Below are positions 13,682-24,200 of a DNA stretch of 64,000 nucleotides, piece by piece (position 1 is the first letter of the stretch; the number at the start of each line of letters is the position of its first letter). The notes under the pieces were generated by a model that searched no databases, was not told where the DNA came from, and was given only the letters and a program-made list of their open reading frames with translations. The position numbers and the translations under genes were made by a program. Origin of the DNA: Dictyostelium firmibasis (taxonomy: Eukaryota; Evosea; Eumycetozoa; Dictyosteliales; Dictyosteliaceae). The stretch is taken from assembly GCA_036169595.1 (NCBI GenBank), contig CM069766.1:4920001-4984000 (forward strand), given 5' to 3'.

Positions 13682-16601
13682 ACTTACCAGTAGGTGGACG
13701 TCTCGTCCACTTCAAACAAGTTTGGAAAGAATTGGGTCTTCCAAACTTTTGTCAAGAAGTAGTAAACGGATTAAAGGTTCCACTACTTTCAAACTTCAAA
13801 CCGATGCTGAACCCAATTCCGATTTCAATTCCAGAGGGTCCGAAATCAGATTGCATCACAAACGAAGTACAAGATTTATTAAAAGACAACGCAATAGAAC
13901 AGGTACTTCCAAACCGTCACTCCCAACTCGTTTTTTACTCCAACGTGTTTACGGTTCCAAAAGCTGGAACGAATTTACATCGTCCAGTACTAGATCTAAA
14001 AAGGTTAAACCTTTTTATCAAAAATCAATCATTCAAGATGGAAGGTCTAAAGAATCTGTCTTCAATGGTAAAACAAGGTTACTACATGGTAAAACTCGAT
14101 ATCAAGAAAGCTTATCTCCATGTTTTAGTCGACGAAAGTTATCGAGACTTATTCCGATTCGTTTGGAAAGGAACTCATTACAGATGGAGAACAATGCCAT
14201 TCGGGTTATCGTCAGCTCCTCGAATCTTTACAATGTTAATGAGACCAGTACTCCGAATGCTAAGAGATATCAACATTTCCGTAATCGCCTACTTAGACGA
14301 TCTTCTAATCGTTGGTTCAACCAAGGAAGAATGTTTAAACAACCTCAACAAAACAATGAATCTGTTAGTCAAACTCGGATTCAAGTTAAATCTAGAAAAG
14401 AGTGTTCTCGAGCCAACTCAATCAATAACGTTTCTAGGATTACAAATCGATTCAATATCAATGAAGTTACTTGTTCCAAAAGAAAAGAAGAAGAGTATCA
14501 TCAAAGATATCAGGAACTTTCTAAAACTCGAAACTTGTACTCTAAGAAAGTTAGCTGGTTTAAAAGGAAAACTGATTGCATTGAAAGATGCAGTAATACC
14601 ATTCCGCTTGTACACTCGTCAAACAAACAAGTTTCATTGTCAAAGTCTGAAACTAGCAAATGGAAATTGGGATCAATCATTTCCAATTTCTCAAGATGTC
14701 AAGAAAGAAATTTCAAATTGGTTAACTCTCTTAAACCAATGGAATGGAAAAGAAATAAGTCTGTTTCCAAGTTACGATTATGTTCTAACAACAGATGCTT
14801 CAGAATCAGGTGCAGGTGCAACTTTAATGAAAGACAACAAACTCATCAAAACTTGGTCGTTCCAGTGGTCAGAAGTCCAATCAAACATGTCATCGAACCG
14901 TCGAGAAATGCTCGCTCTACTAATGGCATTTCAAACTCTATGTCGGAAGTTGAACAACTGCAATCTAAAAGTTCAAACCGACAACACAACAACTCTCTCG
15001 TATGTCAATCGCCAAGGTGGTCAGATTCAAGATCTATCGATTCTCTTCGAACAGCTCTGGAAACAATGTCTCAAGAAGAAAATCAATCTGATCGGGGAAC
15101 ACATTCCAGGATTCTTCAATGTCAAAGCAGATCACCTCAGTCGTCTATCAGAGATGAATCACAAATCATCCAAGCCGATCAAGAGTTACAACTGGCAACT
15201 CAAGAAAGAAGTGTTCAATCGAATTCAACTTCAATTCGGTCAAATTCAAATGGATCTGTTTGCTTCACACTTCAACCATCAAACAATCAATTACTCAACC
15301 ATGAAAATGAATGCTCTACAACTCGATTGGAGTCAGTGGAATCAATGTCTAGCGTTCCCACCTCCAATACTTTTGCCTTCTGTGATGGAGAAGATGAACT
15401 TATTGAGTTCGAAGATGGTTTCTATAATACTGATCTTCCCGATTTGGAGATCAGCAACTTGGTATCCGATGATTCAAGCTCAAGTTCCTCGTCATCATCG
15501 CCATCTGTTTCCTCAAGTACTGGGTACGTTTCAAGAAGTATTGACAAAAGAATCGATAGAGTCAATACCAATTCAAATTCAACAACGATGGAAACTGGGG
15601 ATTATTCGACTTTCCAATCTCATGTAAAGTCAATAATTAAAACAAGTAAATCGAGTACTTCGAATTTGTTTATGAACTCTTGGCAACCATCAACCTTAAA
15701 GGTCTATGATTCAAACTACTCAAAGTTCCATTTCTTTTGTATTTTAAATCGTTTGGATCCATCAAAGATTACTCTGGTAGTTTTTATGGACTATTTGACC
15801 TATTTATTCAAGCTACAACCTCCGTTGGCTTATTCAACAATTAACAGTCATCGTTCAATGCTTAATCAGTTGCTCATTCTTAGAAATCAATCTGAAATAG
15901 TTAATGATCCATTCATATCAAGAATAATGACTGGTATTCACAAGTTACGTCCGAGTAACTCAAAGTATAACGAAATCTGGAATGCAAATCAAGTTTTCAA
16001 ATACTTATCTACAATCAACGTTTATCCAAAGTTTACATACTCTGTTCTTCTACATAAGACTTTTGTGCTTTGTAAAATGTTTGGTTTAGCAAGATCATCT
16101 GACTTGGTCAAATGGTCTTACAAGAATTTAATAATCACTGAACACTCAATTAAAGCTCCTGTTATCAATGCAAAAGAACAAAGGAATACAAAGAATGCTG
16201 ATATTTCAATTCTAGAATTAACTTCGTTAGATGAATCCAATGCAAGTATTTGTCCAGTTCTCCATCTTTCAAGATACCTCAAACACTCTGAGCAAAGAAG
16301 AACTGCTTCATCTGGTGATTCGGTATTCATTCTCCGTGATGGTAATCCAATTTCAGTCGAATATATAAACTCTATAGTTTTATCAATACTCTCAAAATCA
16401 GGTATTGATATTACAAAGTTCAAATCTCACTCTACTCGTTCCGCTATGGCTTCTCTCTTGTTGTCCAGTAATGTTCCATTCCATGTGGTCAAGAAACTCG
16501 GTCGTTGGAAATCAAATGATACAGTTGATAACTTTTATGACAAGAAAATCATTGGTGAAAAATCTGGTGGTTTCTTAAATAATGTAGTCCAACTTTCATA
16601 A
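13515..16601 (+). CDS. DIRS-I tyrosine recombinase frame (copy d)
   Basis: This long frame overlaps the polymerase frame. Its recognisable domain is the last roughly 330 residues: LAYSTINSHRSML (SAM-like core-binding part), a catalytic Arg region (KMFGLARSSDL), then SHSTRSAMASLL (HxxR) and GRWKSNDTVDNFYDK (final Trp and Tyr nucleophile). DIRS elements use this enzyme instead of a DDE integrase. The N-terminal two-thirds mostly mirrors the overlapping frame, and the true start may lie far downstream. Confidence 0.8.
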   Translation: MVITLLEVVVRITSPVVGVMADPTTSMGPKVMLHQVAAIPSLETVPIIVFRRTRSKLTSRWTSRPLQTSLERIGSSKLLSRSSKRIKGSTTFKLQTDAEPNSDFNSRGSEIRLHHKRSTRFIKRQRNRTGTSKPSLPTRFLLQRVYGSKSWNEFTSSSTRSKKVKPFYQKSIIQDGRSKESVFNGKTRLLHGKTRYQESLSPCFSRRKLSRLIPIRLERNSLQMENNAIRVIVSSSNLYNVNETSTPNAKRYQHFRNRLLRRSSNRWFNQGRMFKQPQQNNESVSQTRIQVKSRKECSRANSINNVSRITNRFNINEVTCSKRKEEEYHQRYQELSKTRNLYSKKVSWFKRKTDCIERCSNTIPLVHSSNKQVSLSKSETSKWKLGSIISNFSRCQERNFKLVNSLKPMEWKRNKSVSKLRLCSNNRCFRIRCRCNFNERQQTHQNLVVPVVRSPIKHVIEPSRNARSTNGISNSMSEVEQLQSKSSNRQHNNSLVCQSPRWSDSRSIDSLRTALETMSQEENQSDRGTHSRILQCQSRSPQSSIRDESQIIQADQELQLATQERSVQSNSTSIRSNSNGSVCFTLQPSNNQLLNHENECSTTRLESVESMSSVPTSNTFAFCDGEDELIEFEDGFYNTDLPDLEISNLVSDDSSSSSSSSSPSVSSSTGYVSRSIDKRIDRVNTNSNSTTMETGDYSTFQSHVKSIIKTSKSSTSNLFMNSWQPSTLKVYDSNYSKFHFFCILNRLDPSKITLVVFMDYLTYLFKLQPPLAYSTINSHRSMLNQLLILRNQSEIVNDPFISRIMTGIHKLRPSNSKYNEIWNANQVFKYLSTINVYPKFTYSVLLHKTFVLCKMFGLARSSDLVKWSYKNLIITEHSIKAPVINAKEQRNTKNADISILELTSLDESNASICPVLHLSRYLKHSEQRRTASSGDSVFILRDGNPISVEYINSIVLSILSKSGIDITKFKSHSTRSAMASLLLSSNVPFHVVKKLGRWKSNDTVDNFYDKKIIGEKSGGFLNNVVQLS
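13732..15627 (+). CDS. DIRS-I RT / RNase H / methyltransferase-like frame (copy d)
   Basis: This is the polymerase frame of the element. The reverse transcriptase core shows LDIKKAYLH and AYLDDLL (the YxDD active site). The RNase H start is LTTDASESGAGATL. The DIRS-type methyltransferase-like module shows IQMDLFASH and LAFPPPILLP. The recombinase frame overlaps it, as known for DIRS-1. Confidence 0.85.
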   Translation: MGLPNFCQEVVNGLKVPLLSNFKPMLNPIPISIPEGPKSDCITNEVQDLLKDNAIEQVLPNRHSQLVFYSNVFTVPKAGTNLHRPVLDLKRLNLFIKNQSFKMEGLKNLSSMVKQGYYMVKLDIKKAYLHVLVDESYRDLFRFVWKGTHYRWRTMPFGLSSAPRIFTMLMRPVLRMLRDINISVIAYLDDLLIVGSTKEECLNNLNKTMNLLVKLGFKLNLEKSVLEPTQSITFLGLQIDSISMKLLVPKEKKKSIIKDIRNFLKLETCTLRKLAGLKGKLIALKDAVIPFRLYTRQTNKFHCQSLKLANGNWDQSFPISQDVKKEISNWLTLLNQWNGKEISLFPSYDYVLTTDASESGAGATLMKDNKLIKTWSFQWSEVQSNMSSNRREMLALLMAFQTLCRKLNNCNLKVQTDNTTTLSYVNRQGGQIQDLSILFEQLWKQCLKKKINLIGEHIPGFFNVKADHLSRLSEMNHKSSKPIKSYNWQLKKEVFNRIQLQFGQIQMDLFASHFNHQTINYSTMKMNALQLDWSQWNQCLAFPPPILLPSVMEKMNLLSSKMVSIILIFPIWRSATWYPMIQAQVPRHHRHLFPQVLGTFQEVLTKESIESIPIQIQQRWKLGIIRLSNLM

Positions 16602-16682
16602 ATTTAAATATATATATGATAATATAAATTAAAAATTTAAATAATTAAATTATATTTTATATTAAATATATATATTTAAATT
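16602..16682 (+). repeat. DIRS internal complementary region (copy d)
   Basis: Directly after the recombinase stop, the sequence is the reverse complement of the outermost left terminus followed by that of the outermost right terminus. This is the internal complementary region used by DIRS elements to rebuild circular DNA. The corresponding regions lie at about 20387-20465, 24177-24250, 28257-28335, 48420-48500 and, inverted, 36672-36757. Confidence 0.8.
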
Positions 16683-17477
16683 GGTCCCAACCCGCCCTCC
16701 CTTAGTCGGAATTCCATATAAATCAAATTGTTTTCAATATTTAGTGCCACTATTTATACTGTTTTTACTTTCTGAAAAATTTCGCAAAACTCAAAAAAAT
16801 AGGTGCGTGACACGTGGCAACTTTTTTCAAACTCGAAATTTTTCATTTTTTCAATAATTTTTTCGAGCTAAAAAACCTCCAGAAAATTCATTTGAATTTC
16901 TCAGAAAATTATCTTAAATATTTGGGAATAATCAAATAAATAAATGTATTCATAAATTTAAATATATATATTTAATATAAAATATAATTTAATTATTTAA
17001 ATTTTTAATTCTACTATTCTTTTAACTATTAATGCACAAGCATCATTAAGTCGTGTTCGTCGTAACAACATATCAAAAGAAATATATGGATCTGAAGTCG
17101 TTCAACCAATCAAGATAAAGGATACTCCAAAATTATTTGATGAAACTGAAACTGAACGTATAAGAAAGTTATCAAAGGTAATCAGAAAGAATAATGAAAC
17201 AAAACAATCATTATCAAAAAGTAGTTATCAATCAAAATCAAGATTTAAGAAATCATTTAATAATAACAACAATAATAACAATAATAACAACTCAAGTGGT
17301 AATAACACTAATGGAAACAGTAGTAATAGTAAATCCAATAGTGGGAGTAATGGCCGATCCAACAACTTCAATGGATCCCAAAGTACTGTTGCAGCAGGTA
17401 GCAACAATACCAAGTCTGGAAACGGTTCCAACAACAACTACCGTTTTCCGAAGAACAAGAAGTAAACTTACCGGTAG

Positions 17478-19406
17478 GTGGACGTCCACTTCAAACAGGT
17501 TTGGAAAGAATTGGGTCTTCCAAACTTTTGTCAAGAAGTAGTGAATGGTCTAAAGATTCATCTACTTCCAAACTTCAAACCGATGCTGAACCCAATTCCG
17601 ATCTCGATGTCAGATGGTCCGAAAACGGATTGCATCACAAACGAAGTACAAGAATTGCTACTAGACGATGCTATAGAGCAAGTACTTCCAAACCGTTATT
17701 CAAAACTCGTTTTTTACTCCAACGTGTTTACGGTTCCAAAAGCTGGAACGAATTTATTTCGTCCAGTACTAGATTTAAAAAGATTAAACAAGTTCATCAG
17801 CAATCAATCATTCAAGATGGAAGGAATAAAGAATCTCTCATCAATGTTGAAACAAGGTTATTACATGGTAAAACTAGATATCAAGAAAGCCTATCTTCAT
17901 ATCTTAGTGGACGAAAGATTCAGAGACCTATTTCGGTTCGTTTGGAAAGGAATTCATTATCGTTGGAAAACGATGCCATTCGGATTATCAACAGCTCCTC
18001 GAGTCTTCACAATGTTAATGAGACCAGTACTCCAAAGATTAAGAGAAATCAATGTATCAGTAATCGCTTACTTGGACGATCTTCTAATTGTTGGTTCAAC
18101 AAAAGAAGAATGTACTCTCAACCTCAACAAAACAATGGACCTTTTGTTAAAACTGGGATTCAAATTAAATCTAGAAAAGAGTGTTTTACGACCAACTCAA
18201 ACAATAACATTTCTCGGCTTAGAAATCGATTCAATATCAATGAAATTGCTTGTCCCGGAGAAAAAGAAAAAGAGTGTCATCAAAGAAATAAGAAACTTTC
18301 TAAAACTGGATTCATGTTCTCTAAGAAAGTTAGCTGGTTTAAAAGGAAAGCTTATTGCATTGAAAGATGCAGTAATACCATTCCGTCTATACACTCGACA
18401 AACAAACAAGTTCCATTGTCAAAGTTTAATTATCGCAAATGGAAATTGGGATCAATCATTTACAATCCCTCAAGAAGTAAAGATAGAAATATCAAATTGG
18501 TTAAAACTCTTAAGCCAATGGAATGGAAAAGAAATAAGTCTTTTTCCAAGTTACGATTATGTGTTAACAACAGATGCATCAGAATCAGGTGCAGGTGCAA
18601 CTCTAAAGAAAGGAAACAAGCTCATACAAACTTGGTCTTTCCAATGGTCAACCGATCAATCAAACATGTCATCGAATCGTCGAGAAATGCTTGCACTATT
18701 AATGGCATTTCAAAAACTTTGTCGAAAGTTAAAGAGCTGCAATCTAAAAGTTCAAACCGACAACACAACAACTCTATCGTATATCAACCGTCAAGGTGGT
18801 CAAATCCAGAACCTATCGATTCTCTTCGAACAACTTTGGAAACAATGTCTCAAGAAGAAAATCAATCTGATCGGGGAACACATTCCAGGATTCTTCAATG
18901 TCAAAGCCGATCACCTCAGTCGTCTATCAGAGATGAATCACAAATTATCCAAGCCGATCAAGAGTTACAACTGGCAACTCAAAAAAGAAGTGTTCAATCG
19001 AATTCAACTCCAATTCGGTCAAATTCAAATGGATCTGTTTGCATCTCATCTGAATCATCAAACAATCAACTACTCAACAATGAAAATGAATGCCCTTCAA
19101 CTCGATTGGAGTCAATGGAACCAATGTCTCGCCTTTCCACCTCCAATACTTTTGCCTTCTGTGATGGAGAAGATGAACTTATTGAGTTCGAAGATGGTTT
19201 CTATAATACTGATCTTTCCAATATGGAGGTCAGCAACTTGGTATCCAATGATTCAAGCTCAAGTTCCTCGTCATCATCGCCATCTGTTTCCTCAAGTACT
19301 GGGTACATTCCAGGAAGTATTGACCAAAGAATCAATTCAGTCAATACCAATTCAAATTCAACAACGTTGGAAGTTGGGGATTATTCAACTTTCCAATCTT
19401 ATGTAA
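17478..19406 (+). CDS. DIRS-II RT / RNase H / methyltransferase-like frame (copy c)
   Basis: The same module order as in subfamily I (LDIKKAYLH, AYLDDLL, LTTDASESGAGA, IQMDLFASH), with many substitutions across the frame. This copy belongs to the younger outer layer around copy d. It defines the second DIRS lineage in the window. Confidence 0.8.
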   Translation: MDVHFKQVWKELGLPNFCQEVVNGLKIHLLPNFKPMLNPIPISMSDGPKTDCITNEVQELLLDDAIEQVLPNRYSKLVFYSNVFTVPKAGTNLFRPVLDLKRLNKFISNQSFKMEGIKNLSSMLKQGYYMVKLDIKKAYLHILVDERFRDLFRFVWKGIHYRWKTMPFGLSTAPRVFTMLMRPVLQRLREINVSVIAYLDDLLIVGSTKEECTLNLNKTMDLLLKLGFKLNLEKSVLRPTQTITFLGLEIDSISMKLLVPEKKKKSVIKEIRNFLKLDSCSLRKLAGLKGKLIALKDAVIPFRLYTRQTNKFHCQSLIIANGNWDQSFTIPQEVKIEISNWLKLLSQWNGKEISLFPSYDYVLTTDASESGAGATLKKGNKLIQTWSFQWSTDQSNMSSNRREMLALLMAFQKLCRKLKSCNLKVQTDNTTTLSYINRQGGQIQNLSILFEQLWKQCLKKKINLIGEHIPGFFNVKADHLSRLSEMNHKLSKPIKSYNWQLKKEVFNRIQLQFGQIQMDLFASHLNHQTINYSTMKMNALQLDWSQWNQCLAFPPPILLPSVMEKMNLLSSKMVSIILIFPIWRSATWYPMIQAQVPRHHRHLFPQVLGTFQEVLTKESIQSIPIQIQQRWKLGIIQLSNLM

Positions 19407-20386
19407 AATCTATAATTGGAACTCAAAAGTCAAGTACATCTACCTTGTTTATGAACTCTTGGCAACCTTCTACACTCAAGGTTTATGATTCAAATTATTC
19501 AAAATTTTTCAATTTCTGTTCGAAAAACAATCTCAAACCTTCAAACATAACATTGGTAGTTTTCATGGATTATCTTACATATCTATTCAAGTTACAACCT
19601 CCATTAGCATATTCAACAATCAACAGCCATCGTTCAATGTTAAATCAATTATTAGTTCTAAAGAATCAATCTGAAATTGTTAATGACCCATTCATTACAA
19701 GAATTATGACTGGTATCCATAAATTGCGTCCAACAAGCACAAAATATAATGAAATTTGGGATGCAAATCAAGTGTTCAAATACTTATCAACAATTAAATT
19801 GTATCCAAAGTTTACATACATATCTCTTTTACACAAAACAATTGTATTATGTAAAATGTTTAGTTTAGCAAGATCATCAGATTTAATTAAATGGTCTTTC
19901 AACGATTTATACATTGATGAACACTATATCAAAGGACCAGTTATTAATGCAAAAGAACAAAGAAATTCAAAGAATAATACTGCTAATATTTCAATAATTG
20001 AATTAACGTCATTAGATGACTCTAATTCAAGTGTTTGTCCAGTACTTCATCTTAGAAGATATCTCAAAAGTGCTGAACCTAAAAGAACTACAAAATCTGG
20101 TAGCTCTGTTTTTATTTTATCAAATGGTGATCCAATATCAATAGATAATATTAATTCTATTGTCAAATCATACCTCTCTAAATCAGGTATTGACATTACA
20201 AAGTTCAAATCTCACTCTACTCGTTCCGCTATGGCTTCTCTGTTATTGTCTAACAATGTACCATTTCATGTCGTCAAGAAGATGGGTCGTTGGAAATCAA
20301 ATGAAACAATAGATACCTTCTATGATAAAAGAATTATTGGTGAAAAATCTGGTGGTTTCTTAAATACTGTAGTCAAACTTTCATAA
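17501..20386 (+). CDS. DIRS-II tyrosine recombinase frame (copy c)
   Basis: The C-terminal third has the recombinase signature (SHSTRSAMASLL, GRWKSNETIDTFYDK) and ends in VVKLS, where subfamily I ends in VVQLS. It overlaps the polymerase frame as usual for DIRS. Confidence 0.75.
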   Translation: MERIGSSKLLSRSSEWSKDSSTSKLQTDAEPNSDLDVRWSENGLHHKRSTRIATRRCYRASTSKPLFKTRFLLQRVYGSKSWNEFISSSTRFKKIKQVHQQSIIQDGRNKESLINVETRLLHGKTRYQESLSSYLSGRKIQRPISVRLERNSLSLENDAIRIINSSSSLHNVNETSTPKIKRNQCISNRLLGRSSNCWFNKRRMYSQPQQNNGPFVKTGIQIKSRKECFTTNSNNNISRLRNRFNINEIACPGEKEKECHQRNKKLSKTGFMFSKKVSWFKRKAYCIERCSNTIPSIHSTNKQVPLSKFNYRKWKLGSIIYNPSRSKDRNIKLVKTLKPMEWKRNKSFSKLRLCVNNRCIRIRCRCNSKERKQAHTNLVFPMVNRSIKHVIESSRNACTINGISKTLSKVKELQSKSSNRQHNNSIVYQPSRWSNPEPIDSLRTTLETMSQEENQSDRGTHSRILQCQSRSPQSSIRDESQIIQADQELQLATQKRSVQSNSTPIRSNSNGSVCISSESSNNQLLNNENECPSTRLESMEPMSRLSTSNTFAFCDGEDELIEFEDGFYNTDLSNMEVSNLVSNDSSSSSSSSSPSVSSSTGYIPGSIDQRINSVNTNSNSTTLEVGDYSTFQSYVKSIIGTQKSSTSTLFMNSWQPSTLKVYDSNYSKFFNFCSKNNLKPSNITLVVFMDYLTYLFKLQPPLAYSTINSHRSMLNQLLVLKNQSEIVNDPFITRIMTGIHKLRPTSTKYNEIWDANQVFKYLSTIKLYPKFTYISLLHKTIVLCKMFSLARSSDLIKWSFNDLYIDEHYIKGPVINAKEQRNSKNNTANISIIELTSLDDSNSSVCPVLHLRRYLKSAEPKRTTKSGSSVFILSNGDPISIDNINSIVKSYLSKSGIDITKFKSHSTRSAMASLLLSNNVPFHVVKKMGRWKSNETIDTFYDKRIIGEKSGGFLNTVVKLS

Positions 20387-21219
20387 TATAAATATATATA
20401 TGATAATATAAATTAAAAATTTAATTCATTAAATTATATTTTATATTAAATATATATATTTATATTAGCCCCAACCCACCCTCCCTAGTCGGAATTCAAT
20501 AAATCAAATTGTAAAAGTTTCTGTGTGGTATTTATAATGAAATGCATTCGTCTGTAAAAATTTCAACAAAAAAAAAAAAAAAAATTTTATTTTTCCCCCA
20601 CTTTTTGGCGCACTTATTTGCGCGGGAAATTTTAACACACCCCACACCACACTTTGCGCGAAATTTTTAAAAATTTAAAAATTATCTTAAATATTTGGGA
20701 ATAATCAAATAAATAAATGTATTCATAATATAAATATATATATTTAATATAAAATATAATTTAATGAATTAAATTTTTAAATAAATTTAAATATATATAT
20801 GATAATATAAATTTAAATATATATATGATAATATAAATTAAAAATTTAAATAATTAAATTATATTTTATATTAAATATATATATTTAAATTGGTCCAAGC
20901 CCGCCCTCCCTTAGTCGGAATTCCATATAAATCAAATTGTTTTCAATATTTAGTGCCACTATTTATACTGTTTTTACTTTCTGAAAAATTTCTCAAAACT
21001 CAAAAAAATAGGTGCATGACACGTGGCAACTTTTTTCAAACTCGAAATTTTTCATTTTTTCAATAATTTTTTCGAGCTAAAAAACCTCCAGAAAATTCAT
21101 TTGAATTTCTCTGAAAATTATCTTAAATATTTGGGAATAATCAAATAAATAAATGTATTCGTAAATTTAAATATATATATTTAATATAAAATATAATTTA
21201 ATTATTTAAATTTTTAATT

Positions 21220-24200
21220 ATCAAAAAGTAGTTATCAATCAAAATCAACTTACCGGTAGGTGGACGTCTTGTCCACTTCAAACAAGTTTGGAAAGAATTG
21301 GGTCTTCCAAACTTTTGTCAAGAAATAGTAAATGGTCTAAAGATTCCTCTACTTCCAAACTTCAAACCGATGCTGAACCCAATTCCGATCTCGATGTCAG
21401 ATGGTCCGAAAACGGATTGCATCACAAACGAAGTACAAGAATTGCTACTAGACGATGCTATAGAGCAAGTAATTCCAAACCGTTATTCAAAACTCGTTTT
21501 TTACTCCAACGTGTTTACGGTTCCAAAAGCTGGAACGAATTTACTTCGTCCAGTACTAGATTTAAAAAGATTAAACAAGTTCATCAGCAATCAATCATTC
21601 AAGATGGAAGGAATAAAGAATCTCTCATCAATGTTGAAACAAGGTTATTACATGGTAAAACTCGATATCAAGAAAGCCTATCTTCATATCTTAGTGGACG
21701 AAAGATTCAGAGACCTATTTCGGTTCGTTTGGAAAGGAATTCATTATCGTTGGAAAACGATGCCATTCGGATTATCAACAGCTCCTCGAGTCTTCACAAT
21801 GTTAATGAGACCAGTACTCCAAAGATTAAGAGAAATCAATGTATCAGTAATCGCTTACTTGGACGATCTTCTAATTGTTGGTTCAACAAAAGAAGAATGT
21901 ACTCTCAACCTCAACAAAACAATGGACCTTTTGTTAAAACTGGGATTCAAATTAAATCTAGAAAAGAGTGTTTTACGACCAACTCAAACAATAACATTTC
22001 TCGGGTTAGAAATCGACTCAATATCAATGAAATTGCTTGTCCCGGAGAAAAAGAAAAAGAGTGTCATCAAAGAAATAAGAAACTTTCTAAAACTGGATTC
22101 ATGTTCTCTAAGAAAGTTAGCTGGTTTAAAAGGAAAGCTTATTGCATTGAAAGATGCAGTAATACCATTCCGTCTATACACTCGACAAACAAACAAGTTC
22201 CATTGTCAAAGTTTAATTATCGCAAATAGAAATTGGGATCAATCATTTACAATCCTTCAAGAAGTAAAGATAGAAATATCAAATTGGTTAAAACTCTTAA
22301 ACCAATGGAATGGGAAAGAAATAAGTCTTTTTTCAAGTTACGATTATGTGTTAACAACAGATGCATCAGAATCAGGTGCAGGTGCAACTCTAAAGAAAGG
22401 AAACAAGCTCATACAAACTTGGTCTTTCCAATGGTCAACCGATCAATCAAACATGTCATCGAATCGTCGAGAAATGCTTGCACAATTAATGGCATTTCAA
22501 AAACTATGTCGAAAGTTAAAGAGCTGCAATCTAAAAGTTCAAACCGACAACACAACAACTCAATCGTATATCAACCGTCAAGGTGGTCAAATCCAGAACC
22601 TATCGATTCTCTTCGAACAACTTTGGAAACAATGTCTCAAGAAGAAAATCAATCTGATCGGGGAACACATTCCAGGATTCTTCAATGTCAAAGCCGATCA
22701 CCTCAGTCGTCTATCAGAGATGAATCACAAATTATCCAAGCCGATCAAGAGTTACAACTGGCAACTCAAAAAAGAAATGTTCAATCGAATTCAACTTCAA
22801 TTCGGTCAAATTCAAATGGATCTGTTTGCATCTCATCTGAATCATCAAACAATCAACTACTCAACAATGAAAATGAATGCCCTTCTACTCGATTGGAGTC
22901 AATGGAACCAATGTCTCGCCTTTCCGCCTCCAATACTTTTGCCTTCTGTGATGGAGAAGATGAACTTATTGAGTTCGAAGATGGTTTCTATAATACTGAT
23001 CTTTCCAATATGGAGGTCAGCAACTTGGTATCCAATGATTCAAGCTCAAGTTCCTCGTCATCATCGCCATCTGTTTCCCCAAGTACTGGGTACATTCCAA
23101 TAAGTATTAACCAAAGAATCAATTCAGTCAATACCAATTCAAATCCAACAACGTTGGAAGTTGGGGATTATTTTAACTTTCCAATCTTATGTAAAATCTA
23201 TAATTGGAACTCAAAAGTCAAGTACATCTACCTTGTTTATGAACTCTTGGCAACCTTCTACACTCAAGGTTTATGATTCAAATTATTCAAAATTTTTCAA
23301 TTTCAGTTCGAAAAACAATCTCAAACCTTCAAACATAACATTGGTAGTTTTCATGGATTATCTTACATATCTATTCAAGTTACAACCTCCATTAGCATAT
23401 TCAACAATCAACAGCCATCGTTCAATGTTAAATCAATTATTAGTTCTAAAGAATCAATCTGAAATTGTTAATGACCCATTCATTACAAGAATTATGACTG
23501 GTATCCATAAATTGCGTCCAACAAACACAAAATATAACGAAATTTGGGATGCAAATCAAGTGTTCAAATACTTATCAACAATTAAATTGTATCCAAAGTT
23601 TACATACATATCTCTTTTACACAAAACAATTGTATTATGTAAAATGTTTAGTTTAGCAAGATCATCAGATTTAATTAAATGGTCTTTCAACGATTTACAC
23701 ATTGATGAACACTATATCAAAGGACCAGTTATAAATGCAAAAGAACAAAGAAATTCAAAGAATAATACTGCTAATATTTCAGTAATTGAATTAACGTCAT
23801 TAGATGACTCTAATTCAAGTGTTTGTCCAGTACTTCATCTTAGAAGATATCTTAAAAGTGCTGAACCTAAAAGAACTACAAAATCTTGTAACTCTGTTTT
23901 TATTTTATCAAATGGTGATCCAATATCAATAGATAATATTAATTCTATTGTCAAATCATACCTCTCTAAATCAGGTATTGATATTACAAAGTTCAAATCT
24001 CACTCTACTCGTTCCGCTATGGCCTCTCTGTTATTGTCTAACAATGTACCATTCCACGTCGTCAAGAAGATGGGTCGTTGGAAATCAAATGAAACAATAG
24101 ATACCTTCTATGATAAAAGAATTATTGGTGAAAAATCTGGTGGTTTCTTAAATACTGTAGTCAAACTTTCATAATATAAATATATATATGATAATATAAA

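Larger units (their letters stand above)
12268..17010 (+). mobile_element. DIRS-I copy d, whole-looking
   Basis: A 4.7-kb DIRS-1-type retroelement, nested in ORF1 of copy c. Parts are the left inverted terminal repeat (12268 to about 12560), ORF1 12680-13681, the RT/RNase H/methyltransferase frame from 13732, the overlapping recombinase frame ending at 16601, the internal complementary region (16602-16682) and the right terminal repeat (to 17010). The ends are AATT-like and there is no clear target duplication, as known for DIRS elements that integrate by tyrosine recombinase. It looks whole and is nearly identical to copy h (44097-48827), so it is recent. Confidence 0.9.
11268..20778 (+). 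mobile_element. DIRS-II copy c, containing nested DIRS-I copy d
   Basis: This is a DIRS-1-type element of a second subfamily, in two pieces (11268-12267 and 17011-20778). The terminal repeats differ from subfamily I: a C-rich/GCGC stretch replaces the CACGTGGCAAC motif. Parts are the left repeat (to about 11570), ORF1 from 11672 and on at 17011-17465, the RT/RNase H/methyltransferase frame 17478-19406, the recombinase frame to 20386, the internal complementary region (about 20387-20465) and the right repeat (to 20778). Apart from the nested element it looks whole. It was itself inserted into DIRS-I copy b. Confidence 0.85.
8460..21219 (+). mobile_element. DIRS-I copy b, split by DIRS-II copy c
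   Basis: This is a fossil DIRS-1-type element, subfamily I, in two pieces (8460-11267 and 20779-21219). The left terminal repeat begins AATTTATATTATC at the bacterial border. Parts seen are the ORF1 (gag-like) start at 8862, reverse transcriptase/RNase H/methyltransferase regions, the early recombinase region, then, after the nested copy c, the internal complementary region and the right terminal repeat. It is clearly broken, with about three breaks besides the insertion. It is similar enough to the whole copies to be fairly young. Confidence 0.8.

Noticed and set aside
18197-18409. Short minus frames repeated in every DIRS copy (about 65-70 codons)
   Set aside because: They are antisense to the reverse transcriptase/RNase H linker and are conserved only because the sense strand is.
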